The position numbers and the translations under genes were made by a program. Positions 8,513-16,846 of a stretch of DNA of 64,000 nucleotides are shown one piece after another; the first letter of the stretch is position 1, and the number at the start of each line of letters is the position of its first letter. The stretch is from Pseudobutyrivibrio ruminis HUN009 (GTDB lineage Bacteria > Bacillota > Clostridia > Lachnospirales > Lachnospiraceae). Location: the NCBI RefSeq assembly GCF_000703005.1, contig NZ_JNLH01000001.1, positions 461,501 to 525,500 on the forward strand, in the 5' to 3' direction. The notes beneath the pieces are model-generated. The model saw nothing but the letters and a program-made list of their open reading frames with translations. It made no database searches and was not told where the DNA came from.

Positions 8513-10762
8513 ATGAAAAATCGCGGACTAGATAGAACACAATTAAAAATTTTGGCAATCATTGCCATGGTGGTTGATCACACCGCTTGGGGATTTGTAG
8601 ATTTCATGTCTCCTTTAGGACAGTTAATGCACATTTTCGGAAGGCTCACACTTCCTATCATGTGCTTTTTTATCGCCGAAGGATACAGGCACACCAAAAA
8701 TCTACAGGATTATATCTATAGGATGTTGGCCTTTTCTGCCATCTCTGTAATTCCGTTTTATATTTTCTTTCATGAGGAATATGGCTATCGCCAAAATATC
8801 ATTTTCGATTTGACGCTGGCGTTGCTTTGCCTTTGCATTTCTGAGGGAAAGATTTTCAAAAGATGGATGAAGATATGCTTGATTGCCCTACTTGTGCTGA
8901 TTTCTTTACTAATCGGTGGATGGGTTGTGATGCCAATCATCTATGTTTTCATTTTTTACTATGGAAGGGATTTCAAGGATAAGGCCATCATATTTACTGG
9001 CGCCACTGTGCTTATGAGTGCAGTTCTTTCAGTGATGATAGTACTCAATCAACAGTACCATTTCTCCCAGTATGATTGGACAGTTCAGGAAAGACTATAT
9101 TTGCTTGGATTCGTATTTGCGTTAATTCCTTTGTATTTTTACAACGGAGGGAGAGGCAAGGATTTATTTGGCGGTTCAGGTGTAGGCAGATATTTCTTCT
9201 ACATCTTTTATCCTAGCCACTTTTTGCTGCTTGCTTACATAAGGCACATTGTTCGTGGATACACTCTGCAAAATCTTTACATCGATATCCATGTGATAGC
9301 ACTTTTGATTGCGCTAATCATCCTTTCGTATGTGCTTACGTTGCACACCACACGAGCTCAAATGGCTGTTACATTTTTCATGACTAGTGCAGCCATGTAC
9401 CTGTTTGGATTTTTAATGGAGATTACCACCTATGACATCGAGGGCGTTTACACTGCAACCAAGCTTCAGTACTTTGCAGAATGCTTTGTGTTTATCGCAA
9501 TCACTCTTTGCATCCAGGAGTTGACACATACCAGATTGCCATATCCTGTTTATGTTTTCGAGTTTGTTTTCTCCACATTTGTCATGTACTGCATGTTCAC
9601 CTGGCGAGAGAATCATCTGATGTATAAGGATGTGATTATGGACTTTGACGGTCCGTTTCCACGAATGTACGTGGTGGAATACGGAATTGTTTTCTATGCA
9701 TTCGTGTTATACTGCTTAGCCATTTGCTTGATGGCCATTGGCGTGGGATTTTACTCACTTCGTAATCACGATAATTTGCAGAGAAAGCGTCTCAGGCTTT
9801 TGCTTCTTGGAATGGTTACCATGTGGATTCCATACATCAGCAAGATGATCGGTCTTTTTGATAAGTACGAGATTCCTGCTTTGACCATTCCATTTACTGC
9901 ATATTTCGTTGTTCTTTCTCTGAAGAAATACAGCTACCTTGATTCTGTTGCTTTGGATTTTGCAAATGCCATTAATCGTGGTAACGAAGGAATCCTGGTT
10001 GTAGATAGAAACTTTAGCATCATGTATCACAACGAAGTGGTACATCAGTTATTTGGCAAGTTCATGAGATTTGATTCTGCAAGAAATGTGCCTGGGCTTT
10101 ATGAAGCTTTGACAAGTGGAGAATCTACAATCACAAAGGACGGTCACACTTACGAGATACGAGTTGAGCCTCTTACTGAGCAAGGCCACAACATCGGTTC
10201 CATCCTTTGGATTTTTGATTTAACTGAACATTTTGAGTATCTTAGCTCTATAGAGAAATCCGCAAATACGGATTCACTTACAGGGCTACTTAATAGAAAA
10301 GCTTTTGAGAAAAGAGTGGGTGAGGCCCTTGAGAGAAAGGAAGGCGGCGCCTTCTTTATGGTGGACTTGGACAACTTTAAGCACGTCAATGACAACTACG
10401 GTCACGATGCTGGAGATGTTATTCTAAGCACCCTTTCTGCTGTAATCAAACACGAACAAACTCGCGACATGAATCACAACCTGATTGCGGGACGTGTGGG
10501 TGGTGATGAGTTCACTCTGTACTATGAAGGCATCACAGACAAGCGAGCCCTCAGCAACTTTGCTCACTTGCTTATCGACAATTTTGACAACAAGCTGCTG
10601 GCCACTGCTTATCCTGGAGTTACATCTATTTCACTTGGCATCTCCCTGACAGGCGGCAGCGAGCTGGCACCAGCCAAGACATACAATCAGCTTTACAAAG
10701 ATGCTGACGAAGCACTCTATATTGCCAAGGGTGCTGGCAAGAAGACATTTGCGTTTAGATAA
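8513..10762 (+). CDS. TraX - 7TM - PAS - GGDEF fusion, membrane diguanylate cyclase
   Basis: 749 residues. The N-terminal 245 residues match TraX-type membrane proteins (LDRTQLKILAIIAMVVDHTA start; the founding member acetylates F pilin). A second block of about seven helices (255-480) resembles histidine-kinase-type 7TM sensors, then come a PAS-like segment (485-575) and a GGDEF domain (585-748). The active site is intact: GGDEF is at 663-667. The RxxD inhibitory site usually found just upstream is absent, so product feedback may be missing. It is the only plus-strand gene in the first 27 kb and separates fkbH from its presumed carrier protein. Likely role: c-di-GMP synthesis in response to an envelope signal. 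Confidence 0.85.
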   Translation: MKNRGLDRTQLKILAIIAMVVDHTAWGFVDFMSPLGQLMHIFGRLTLPIMCFFIAEGYRHTKNLQDYIYRMLAFSAISVIPFYIFFHEEYGYRQNIIFDLTLALLCLCISEGKIFKRWMKICLIALLVLISLLIGGWVVMPIIYVFIFYYGRDFKDKAIIFTGATVLMSAVLSVMIVLNQQYHFSQYDWTVQERLYLLGFVFALIPLYFYNGGRGKDLFGGSGVGRYFFYIFYPSHFLLLAYIRHIVRGYTLQNLYIDIHVIALLIALIILSYVLTLHTTRAQMAVTFFMTSAAMYLFGFLMEITTYDIEGVYTATKLQYFAECFVFIAITLCIQELTHTRLPYPVYVFEFVFSTFVMYCMFTWRENHLMYKDVIMDFDGPFPRMYVVEYGIVFYAFVLYCLAICLMAIGVGFYSLRNHDNLQRKRLRLLLLGMVTMWIPYISKMIGLFDKYEIPALTIPFTAYFVVLSLKKYSYLDSVALDFANAINRGNEGILVVDRNFSIMYHNEVVHQLFGKFMRFDSARNVPGLYEALTSGESTITKDGHTYEIRVEPLTEQGHNIGSILWIFDLTEHFEYLSSIEKSANTDSLTGLLNRKAFEKRVGEALERKEGGAFFMVDLDNFKHVNDNYGHDAGDVILSTLSAVIKHEQTRDMNHNLIAGRVGGDEFTLYYEGITDKRALSNFAHLLIDNFDNKLLATAYPGVTSISLGISLTGGSELAPAKTYNQLYKDADEALYIAKGAGKKTFAFR

Positions 10763-10765
10763 AAT

Positions 10766-10807
10766 AAGAGCTATCTGTTGGCAATGACCTTCAGATAGCT
10801 CTTTTTT
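10766..10807 (+). terminator. Bidirectional terminator between convergent genes
   Basis: A 12-base stem (10766-10777 with 10792-10803, AAGAGCTATCTG/CAGATAGCTCTT) followed by T-runs on both sides. It lies between the GGDEF gene (plus) and the acyl carrier protein gene (minus) and can serve both. Confidence 0.85.
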
Positions 10808-10824
10808 ATATGCATTAATTCTAG

Positions 10825-11064
10825 TTATGCGTGGCTAGCCACTACATCCACGATACTGCCTACATTTTTGAGGGCGGCAACTTCGTCCATAGTGAACTGG
10901 AATTCAAATTCATCCTCGATCATTTCGATAAGGTTCATCTGCATAAGTGAATCCCAACCTTCAATGTCGTTTGCTGTGGTTGCTTCGCTGATTTCAAGGC
11001 TTTCATCGTCGAAGGCATCCTGAAAGATTTCGTTTATTTTAGATAAGATTTCTTCTCTGTTCAT
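10825..11064 (-). CDS. Acyl carrier protein
   Basis: 79 residues from the ATG at 11064, which has AAAGGAG at good spacing; the longer in-frame extension upstream overlaps the previous gene and is not coding. EGWDSLMQMNLI holds the phosphopantetheine-attachment serine (S39) in the usual DSL context. The protein is acidic and small like other stand-alone carrier proteins. It is the last gene of the seven-gene operon and directly follows an AAC(3)-like acyltransferase, whose donor it could carry. With FkbH nearby it probably bears a glyceryl- or lactyl-type unit; it is unlikely to be the fatty-acid ACP given this setting. Confidence 0.88.
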   Translation of the reverse strand: MNREEILSKINEIFQDAFDDESLEISEATTANDIEGWDSLMQMNLIEMIEDEFEFQFTMDEVAALKNVGSIVDVVASHA

Positions 11065-11075
11065 TGTAATCTCCT

Positions 11076-11927
11076 TTATTCTAATCCTTTTACTTCGTAA
11101 GGAACGGTCTTTGGCTTTGACCAGTCCAAGGTGTAGTTTTCGAATTTTAATGTGTTGGCACCGTCTGCGCGCATATCTGCTGCGATGACTGGATAAGCTG
11201 CACCAAGGTCGCATACGCAAAGGCCAAGGCTGTGGCTTTCGCCAGCTTTTGCAACGCCATTTGAAACAAGCCATTCATTGGTGATGCTGATTTCCTGGGT
11301 AACTTCCAAATCACGGACGTACATTGAGTAGCAGCGTTTTTCTGTGACGCCATTTTTATCTGTGTAGTCGCCAAAGAAATACTTTGGATGGCGATAAGGA
11401 ACATCAACGCACTGCTCTACGTAGTGACCGAAGGTGATACCCTGGTGGGCCTGGATGTCAAAGAACAGCTGCTTACCGCCGTTGTCACGAAGATAGGTGA
11501 ATGGACCTGCATCGGACCAGGCATCCTGATTATTCATGGCCGCCAAGCGATGTGCATTTTTGCCCCAAACCATAAAAGAATACATTGGGTGCTTGGTGCG
11601 AATGAAGTCGGTTCTGTTTTTAAGAATCCAATTGTTGAGAGCACCAACCTCGCCTGGTGTGTTTAAATAATCGAAGCCATTTCCTCTACAAAAGTCCCAG
11701 GAGAAAACTGGAAACAGAAGTGTTCCTTCCTCTCCGACTAAATCCTGTAACGTATTTACGAATTCATTTAAGAAATCGTTTCTCTGCTTTACCTTAACCT
11801 GGCATTCGTTTTTGGCAACGAATAAAAGGTTTGTGATGTCGCTGGCAACGTAAACCATGTCGCCACGTGCTATGCCAAGAGATGCGATTTCATTTTTTAT
11901 ATCATTTAATAAATCTTGTGATGTCAT
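11076..11927 (-). CDS. AAC(3)-family N-acyltransferase-like protein
   Basis: 283 residues matching the aminoglycoside 3-N-acetyltransferase/YokD family: GIARGDMVYVASD near residue 20, LVGEEGTLLFPVFSW (about 72-86), then TKHPMYSFMVWG, the family's conserved His-containing block. Family members transfer acyl groups to amines. In this operon, between DUF4910 and an acyl carrier protein, an amino sugar acceptor and an acyl-ACP donor are more likely than drug resistance; that is inference from context. Start and stop are 9 and 11 bases from its neighbours. Confidence 0.8.
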   Translation of the reverse strand: MTSQDLLNDIKNEIASLGIARGDMVYVASDITNLLFVAKNECQVKVKQRNDFLNEFVNTLQDLVGEEGTLLFPVFSWDFCRGNGFDYLNTPGEVGALNNWILKNRTDFIRTKHPMYSFMVWGKNAHRLAAMNNQDAWSDAGPFTYLRDNGGKQLFFDIQAHQGITFGHYVEQCVDVPYRHPKYFFGDYTDKNGVTEKRCYSMYVRDLEVTQEISITNEWLVSNGVAKAGESHSLGLCVCDLGAAYPVIAADMRADGANTLKFENYTLDWSKPKTVPYEVKGLE

Positions 11928-11936
11928 TTTTTCCTC

Positions 11937-13241
11937 TTATTTTACTTCTACCAAGCCATTTTCATGAAGCTTGTGGGCGATGTCGATTAGCTCTTTTACT
12001 GGCACTCCTGTGATTTCCGAAATGCCAATCAAATCGTTGCGACCATCGGCGTATGTCATGAAATACATCATGGCCATGACTGCATCGTAGCTTCCCTTTT
12101 TGCTAACTGTTGGGAAGAGCCCGCGCTTGCCAAGCTGTGGCTCGCAAGGTACTGTCATGACAAAAGTCTTGTTGTTTTCAAGAGCATCTACCACCTGAGT
12201 GACAACATCGTATGCTCCCCGGAATCCCTCTGGGCTAACGAGAGTCATATCATCGGCACTGGTGTGGTACTCTGGGTACTCGCCAAACTTGCTACGGCAG
12301 AAGCAAACCACTGGAAGGTCCACGCCTGCGGAATTGTACTGGCGCTCGTCTGAGCCGCGCTTCAAAAAGCTGTAGTCGCTATATTTTCCTTCTGTATGAG
12401 TCTTTAGAACATTCGTAAGAACTCTGTCGGCAAGAGTATCTGCGTATTTGCTATGGACAATTGAATAATCCCTATCATCACCTACGCAAGAAAGATTAAA
12501 GCCTGCAACGATATGCTGCTTCATATGCTGCAAGTGATCATCTGTAGCGATGTATGTGATAGAACCGATTGTCTCTGGAATGATGATGAATCGATATGTA
12601 TAGTGGCGATTCTTTATCGTCTTTACGTATTTGATAAGCTCACACATCAGTACTGGGCCTGAGACTTCGTTGTTGGCCATAGATGGGTGGCAATCGTATG
12701 TTGAGAAGAAGATTTCTTCATCGGACTCGCCTGGTAAAACAAGCTCAGCGTATGTAAGATTACCATTGAAAAGCTCTGAATCGATGTACATGTGGTACTT
12801 GCCTGGCTTAAGGCTATCCAACTGATTCTGGCTCATGCAGAATCCGTAGCGTTCCTTGTAATAGCTGGTAACGTAAGGTACGATATCTGGCTGATCTGGC
12901 AATGTGAAGATGTGCTGCTTCAACTCTTCCAAATCTACCCACTCATCGATAGGGGTAGAATAACCCATCACGTGGAGGTTACTAACAGCCATATCTACTA
13001 TATGGTTGCCTGCCTCGTCCTCGATGTAAGCTGCGTTTATCTTCCATTCCTTTGGCACATTCCAGTCAAAGACCTGTGTACCACTGGCAACATTTTTTAT
13101 CTCAAATGTAACGCCATCATCGCCTGCAATCCTATCGGAGCACATCTTTAAAGTCTGGCGAACGCCCTCACCTGTGATGCTTCGGTTGATAGGAAAAAGC
13201 TCTGTGGCAAAATCATACATACTCTGTCCAATTGAACTCAT
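11937..13241 (-). CDS. DUF4910 aminopeptidase-like protein
   Basis: 434 residues. The start LFPINRSITGEGVRQTL and the later YDCHPSMANNEVSGP, RGSDERQY and EYHTSADD blocks are the zinc-peptidase-like motifs of DUF4910 proteins, with His, Asp and Glu residues suitable for metal binding. A winged-helix-like C-terminal segment (about 365-434) completes the usual architecture. DUF4910 genes are frequent in surface-polysaccharide and sialic-acid-like clusters, but their substrate is not established. Three bases separate it from the GtrII gene upstream. It may hydrolyse an amide on a sugar intermediate; I would not claim peptidase activity. Confidence 0.82.
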   Translation of the reverse strand: MSSIGQSMYDFATELFPINRSITGEGVRQTLKMCSDRIAGDDGVTFEIKNVASGTQVFDWNVPKEWKINAAYIEDEAGNHIVDMAVSNLHVMGYSTPIDEWVDLEELKQHIFTLPDQPDIVPYVTSYYKERYGFCMSQNQLDSLKPGKYHMYIDSELFNGNLTYAELVLPGESDEEIFFSTYDCHPSMANNEVSGPVLMCELIKYVKTIKNRHYTYRFIIIPETIGSITYIATDDHLQHMKQHIVAGFNLSCVGDDRDYSIVHSKYADTLADRVLTNVLKTHTEGKYSDYSFLKRGSDERQYNSAGVDLPVVCFCRSKFGEYPEYHTSADDMTLVSPEGFRGAYDVVTQVVDALENNKTFVMTVPCEPQLGKRGLFPTVSKKGSYDAVMAMMYFMTYADGRNDLIGISEITGVPVKELIDIAHKLHENGLVEVK

Positions 13242-13244
13242 GAA

Positions 13245-14831
13245 TTACTCTCCTAGCTTAACAATTACTTTTCCGTCAATCACTGCGATTGAACCATCGT
13301 TTGGATATGTTGGCATAGCCTGAACCTCAGCGTTATCAGCGTATGTGCCATCATCCTCGATAAGAAGGTCATTGCCAAATCCAAGGTGCTCCTGCATGAA
13401 AAATCTTGAGCCGCCGTAAGTGATGATGTCGGTGAAGCGAGGATATTTTTCAAGCTGCACTGCCTCGAGCTGGTCTACTGAATCCACTTTGGCATTGGTG
13501 CCATCGGAAAGATTTTCCCAACCAACGAAGACGATTTCCATATCATCGGAAAAGCCTTCTGTGGCTTTGATGTTTGCAACAAGCTCGGTGTAGTAGGCAG
13601 TGGCCTGCTCCTCTGCGATTTCTGCCTTCATGTAGGCAGCGTTATCAAGATATATGTAACCCACAGTGAGGACTGCAAGTGAAAGAATCTGAATCCATGT
13701 GGCGATTGATGTAAGGCTGCGTACTGCGCCAGCCTTGAACTCCTGTGCATCCAACATCTCAATCAAAAATACTGGAAGAAGGAAAACGAAAATATTGCCG
13801 TAAACCATCAGCGAATCTACGTGATATTCCTCACTAGTAGAAAGAAGATAGACCACGTTCATTCCTATTGGAAGGAAAATGAGACCTACCAATGAAATAG
13901 CTTTAACGCCGACCTTATTTGAGCTACGAACCAGCATCACTACAAGCTGGATGATTGTAACGACAACGACAAGCGCTGTGAAGGCTCTAAGATATAACAA
14001 AGCGTTGATGCCAGCCTGACGGAATCCAAAGAAAGCTGCGACACTTTCAATGATTTGCTTTGGAAGAAGTGCGAGGCTGTAGCCATCGTCCATTCCCTTG
14101 TAATCAACGGCTTCGATACCCTTGATATGCTGGGTGATGAAGCGCATAACGCCCCAGATACCAAGACCAACTACAAGCTCTGCAAGATATGTGAAACCGC
14201 GTTTTGCATACTCACCGATAGAAGTGATTTCATTTTTCAAAACGCCAAGTGTAAGTGACACAAGAAATGTTGCTATTGTAACAGCAAAAAAGGCCTGGTA
14301 AATACCAAGGCTAAGTGATAAAACAACAGCGGAAAGAATGACGTTTTTCACTGATAAAGACTTAAGCAAAATCTTTGCTGCAAGAACCGCAAGAAGCAGT
14401 GCCAAGAAATATTCCCATGCTGTAAACATGAAAGAAAAGATGCTGGTGACTACCGGATATACGGACATGATTGCGCCGATGAAAGCAGCTGCAACCTTTG
14501 ACTTAATCTGGAACATATCCACAATAAGCATTGCTGCAAAGCCAATGAAAATCAGAGACAAAAGGCCATTAAATACAGGCACTGAAAAAAGCTTTGTGGT
14601 CATCATCTGAATGTCGTAGATGAAACCAAGTACCCATCTGCCTGATTCGTATGTGCCGCCCAATGAGAATAGGCAGGCTGCATTGTCATGATATGAAATG
14701 CGGTTGAACAAAACATATCCATGGGCCACAAGCCCAGCCACCAATGCTGAAATTAGGGCTGTGATCTGTGTGCCTGTGAAATGATTTTTGATTTTCGAAA
14801 AAGCTGTCTCTATCTGAGATGTGAAATTCAT
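13245..14831 (-). CDS. GtrII-type membrane glucosyltransferase
   Basis: A protein of about 528 residues with roughly 10-11 membrane helices and a C-terminal soluble domain of about 115 residues. NRISYHDNAACLFSLGGTYE and SGRWVLGF (about residues 43-70) are hallmark motifs of the GtrII glucosyltransferase family, which attach glucose to a growing glycan outside the membrane using undecaprenyl-phosphate-glucose. I start it at 14831, one base after the GtrB stop; an ATG 21 bases earlier is inside gtrB. A GtrA flippase is not adjacent; the SMR pair at 0.7-1.5 kb could substitute, but that is speculation. Confidence 0.82.
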   Translation of the reverse strand: MNFTSQIETAFSKIKNHFTGTQITALISALVAGLVAHGYVLFNRISYHDNAACLFSLGGTYESGRWVLGFIYDIQMMTTKLFSVPVFNGLLSLIFIGFAAMLIVDMFQIKSKVAAAFIGAIMSVYPVVTSIFSFMFTAWEYFLALLLAVLAAKILLKSLSVKNVILSAVVLSLSLGIYQAFFAVTIATFLVSLTLGVLKNEITSIGEYAKRGFTYLAELVVGLGIWGVMRFITQHIKGIEAVDYKGMDDGYSLALLPKQIIESVAAFFGFRQAGINALLYLRAFTALVVVVTIIQLVVMLVRSSNKVGVKAISLVGLIFLPIGMNVVYLLSTSEEYHVDSLMVYGNIFVFLLPVFLIEMLDAQEFKAGAVRSLTSIATWIQILSLAVLTVGYIYLDNAAYMKAEIAEEQATAYYTELVANIKATEGFSDDMEIVFVGWENLSDGTNAKVDSVDQLEAVQLEKYPRFTDIITYGGSRFFMQEHLGFGNDLLIEDDGTYADNAEVQAMPTYPNDGSIAVIDGKVIVKLGE

Positions 14832-14832
14832 A

Positions 14833-15795
14833 TTATTGCAATTCCTCTCCATCTTTTGTAATTACGCTGTCAACGATATAAATTGGACGGTTCTTAACCT
14901 CTGCAAAAATAATTGCGAGGTACTCTGAAACGAATCCAAGAATGATGAACAATACACCGAACATGAAACAAAGCAAGACGATGATTGTTGAGTATCCATC
15001 AGGCGCAGTACCAAGGAAGTACTGAACGATGGAATAAATCATAAGAATAAATGCAGCTACAAGTGATACAAGTCCTGCGTAAATTCCCATCTTAAGTGGC
15101 GCATCTGAAAAGTTGCAGATGGCATTAAGGGAAAGAGCGATAAGTGACTTGATATTGTAGTTGCTTTCGCCGGCAATACGTGATGACGCCTCAAACTCAA
15201 GTGTAGTCTTTCTGAAGCCAACGTTTTGAACATATCCGCGAAGGAAGCGAACACGCTCACGATAATCCTTCTTTAAAACAAGTGCAACTCTGCGGGAGAT
15301 GCCAAAGAAATCTGATGAGTTGTTTTCGAACTTTGTCTTGCCGGAAAGCATATTCATGACTTTGTAGAAGCCCCAAGATGTGATGCGCTTGATAAGGCCA
15401 GCATCCTGGCGAGCTGTACGAATCATAGAAATAACATCATATCCCTCATCAAACTTGTGAGCCATGGCAGGTAACACTTCTGGTGGATGCTGTAAATCTG
15501 CATCCATGCACACAACTGCATCACCTGAAGAATAATCGATGCCAGCAATCATTGCTGCTTCATGGCCACGGTTGGCTGCAAAATTTACAACCTTAACATG
15601 GTCATCCTCTTCAGCAAATTCACGAAGTATTTCCAAGCTGTCATCTTGACTGCCATCATTTACAAAAATAAGCTCATAGTCCCATCCTGTCTTCGCAAAA
15701 TCATCAGTAAGAACCTGATTGGTGTGCTCATAAAACTGATGCAAGCCAAGAGCCTCATTATAAACAGAAACTACAATCGATAATTTCTTAGCCAT
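14833..15795 (-). CDS. GtrB-type polyprenyl-phosphate glycosyltransferase (GT2)
   Basis: 320 residues: a GT2 domain (SIVVSVYNEALGL; FVNDGSQDDS; DADLQHPPEVL with the DxD) followed by two membrane helices at about 230-300. This is the DPM1/GtrB layout, producing undecaprenyl-phosphate-linked glucose or a similar sugar on the cytoplasmic face. The next gene encodes the matching GtrII transferase. It overlaps the acyltransferase gene upstream by 8 bases. A homologue of the same layout occurs in the second glycan locus at 46.2 kb, so each locus has its own lipid-sugar supply. Confidence 0.9.
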   Translation of the reverse strand: MAKKLSIVVSVYNEALGLHQFYEHTNQVLTDDFAKTGWDYELIFVNDGSQDDSLEILREFAEEDDHVKVVNFAANRGHEAAMIAGIDYSSGDAVVCMDADLQHPPEVLPAMAHKFDEGYDVISMIRTARQDAGLIKRITSWGFYKVMNMLSGKTKFENNSSDFFGISRRVALVLKKDYRERVRFLRGYVQNVGFRKTTLEFEASSRIAGESNYNIKSLIALSLNAICNFSDAPLKMGIYAGLVSLVAAFILMIYSIVQYFLGTAPDGYSTIIVLLCFMFGVLFIILGFVSEYLAIIFAEVKNRPIYIVDSVITKDGEELQ

Positions 15796-16831
15796 TTTGG
15801 ATTAATCCTTTCAACCATTTTGTAAGTGGTTTTTCAATAAGATAGTAAACAATAGTTGCAAACACACAAAGACCAAGTAAAAACTCAATCATCAAGTGCA
15901 TTGGATTTGGGAATGTTAAACCAAATCTGGTGCTGATGTACATAAGAAATGCAAGGCCAATGAAATGCCAAATATACACTTCAAATGAGATTGCTGCCAA
16001 AACGCTCCAGATTTTCAAATGGAAGAATCTGGCTGTGCTGAGGGCAACAAACATCATTGCAGGCCAAAGCATGTATGTCATGACTGCACGGTGATTTCCC
16101 TGAATGTATTCAAACTTAAACAAATATCCGAAAGCACAAAGTGCTGTCATTGCAAATCCATAGATCGTAAGTGCCTTGTGTGAAAGCTTATCCCACATGC
16201 TGTAGATGATGAGGCCAAGGAAGAATGCTGAATAACCTCTGCCTGTTTCCTCTGTGAAGAATGGGAATGCAACGCCATATTCTACAACGCATGTACCAAC
16301 AACAACCATCACTCCTGCGCCAACCAAATGGCTCACCTGGAGCTTGTTGCAAAGCCAAACAATGAAATATAAAAGCACATAACAATAAATCAACACACAT
16401 AGATACCAAAGTGGTGGGTTTAATGAAAGACCGTTGTTGATTGGACCACCAGTTGTGATAAGAAGCATACTGCTGAATGTACGCCAATATGTAACGGCTA
16501 TATCGAAGAACCATGAGCCAGTCATTCTGAAATAGCTGAACATGATGATGGCACCTGTAATCATTGTGATGGCAACCATAGGGTAAATACGGATTGCCTT
16601 TTTAATGAAGTATTTGCCGAAGCTGTCATTAAGCATCTTGGCTACGGAAGGTGCGCACATAAATCCTGAAATCATAAAGAACAATTCAAGAATTGGGTAC
16701 ATGTCGATTGTGCCACCGTAAAAATTAATACCTGGGTAAACCACGCCAGTAACCTGTTGGAAGTGGTGAAATACCACAAGAACAGTAAGCACAATTTTAT
16801 AAATATCTAATGTGTAAATACGTTGTTTCAT
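15788..16831 (-). CDS. Acyltransferase-3 family O-acyltransferase (OafA-like)
   Basis: 347 residues, about ten membrane helices. The N-terminus has the YTLDIYKIVLTVLVVFHHF segment and a later FFMISGFM block, typical of acyltransferase-3 proteins that O-acetylate surface sugars. The C-terminus ends in the usual YYLIEKPLTKWLK. It follows the CapD-type gene by 15 bases and overlaps gtrB. The acceptor sugar is unknown. Confidence 0.87.
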   Translation of the reverse strand: MKQRIYTLDIYKIVLTVLVVFHHFQQVTGVVYPGINFYGGTIDMYPILELFFMISGFMCAPSVAKMLNDSFGKYFIKKAIRIYPMVAITMITGAIIMFSYFRMTGSWFFDIAVTYWRTFSSMLLITTGGPINNGLSLNPPLWYLCVLIYCYVLLYFIVWLCNKLQVSHLVGAGVMVVVGTCVVEYGVAFPFFTEETGRGYSAFFLGLIIYSMWDKLSHKALTIYGFAMTALCAFGYLFKFEYIQGNHRAVMTYMLWPAMMFVALSTARFFHLKIWSVLAAISFEVYIWHFIGLAFLMYISTRFGLTFPNPMHLMIEFLLGLCVFATIVYYLIEKPLTKWLKGLIQNG

Positions 16832-16846
16832 TATACTCTCCAGTAT

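Noticed and set aside
10825..11274. 149-codon frame for the acyl carrier protein
   Set aside because: The first 70 codons overlap the AAC(3)-like gene and have no carrier-protein sequence; the ATG at 11064 has a proper ribosome site.
11076..11927. Aminoglycoside resistance gene
   Set aside because: The family match is real, but position between DUF4910 and an acyl carrier protein in a glycan operon favours sugar acylation.
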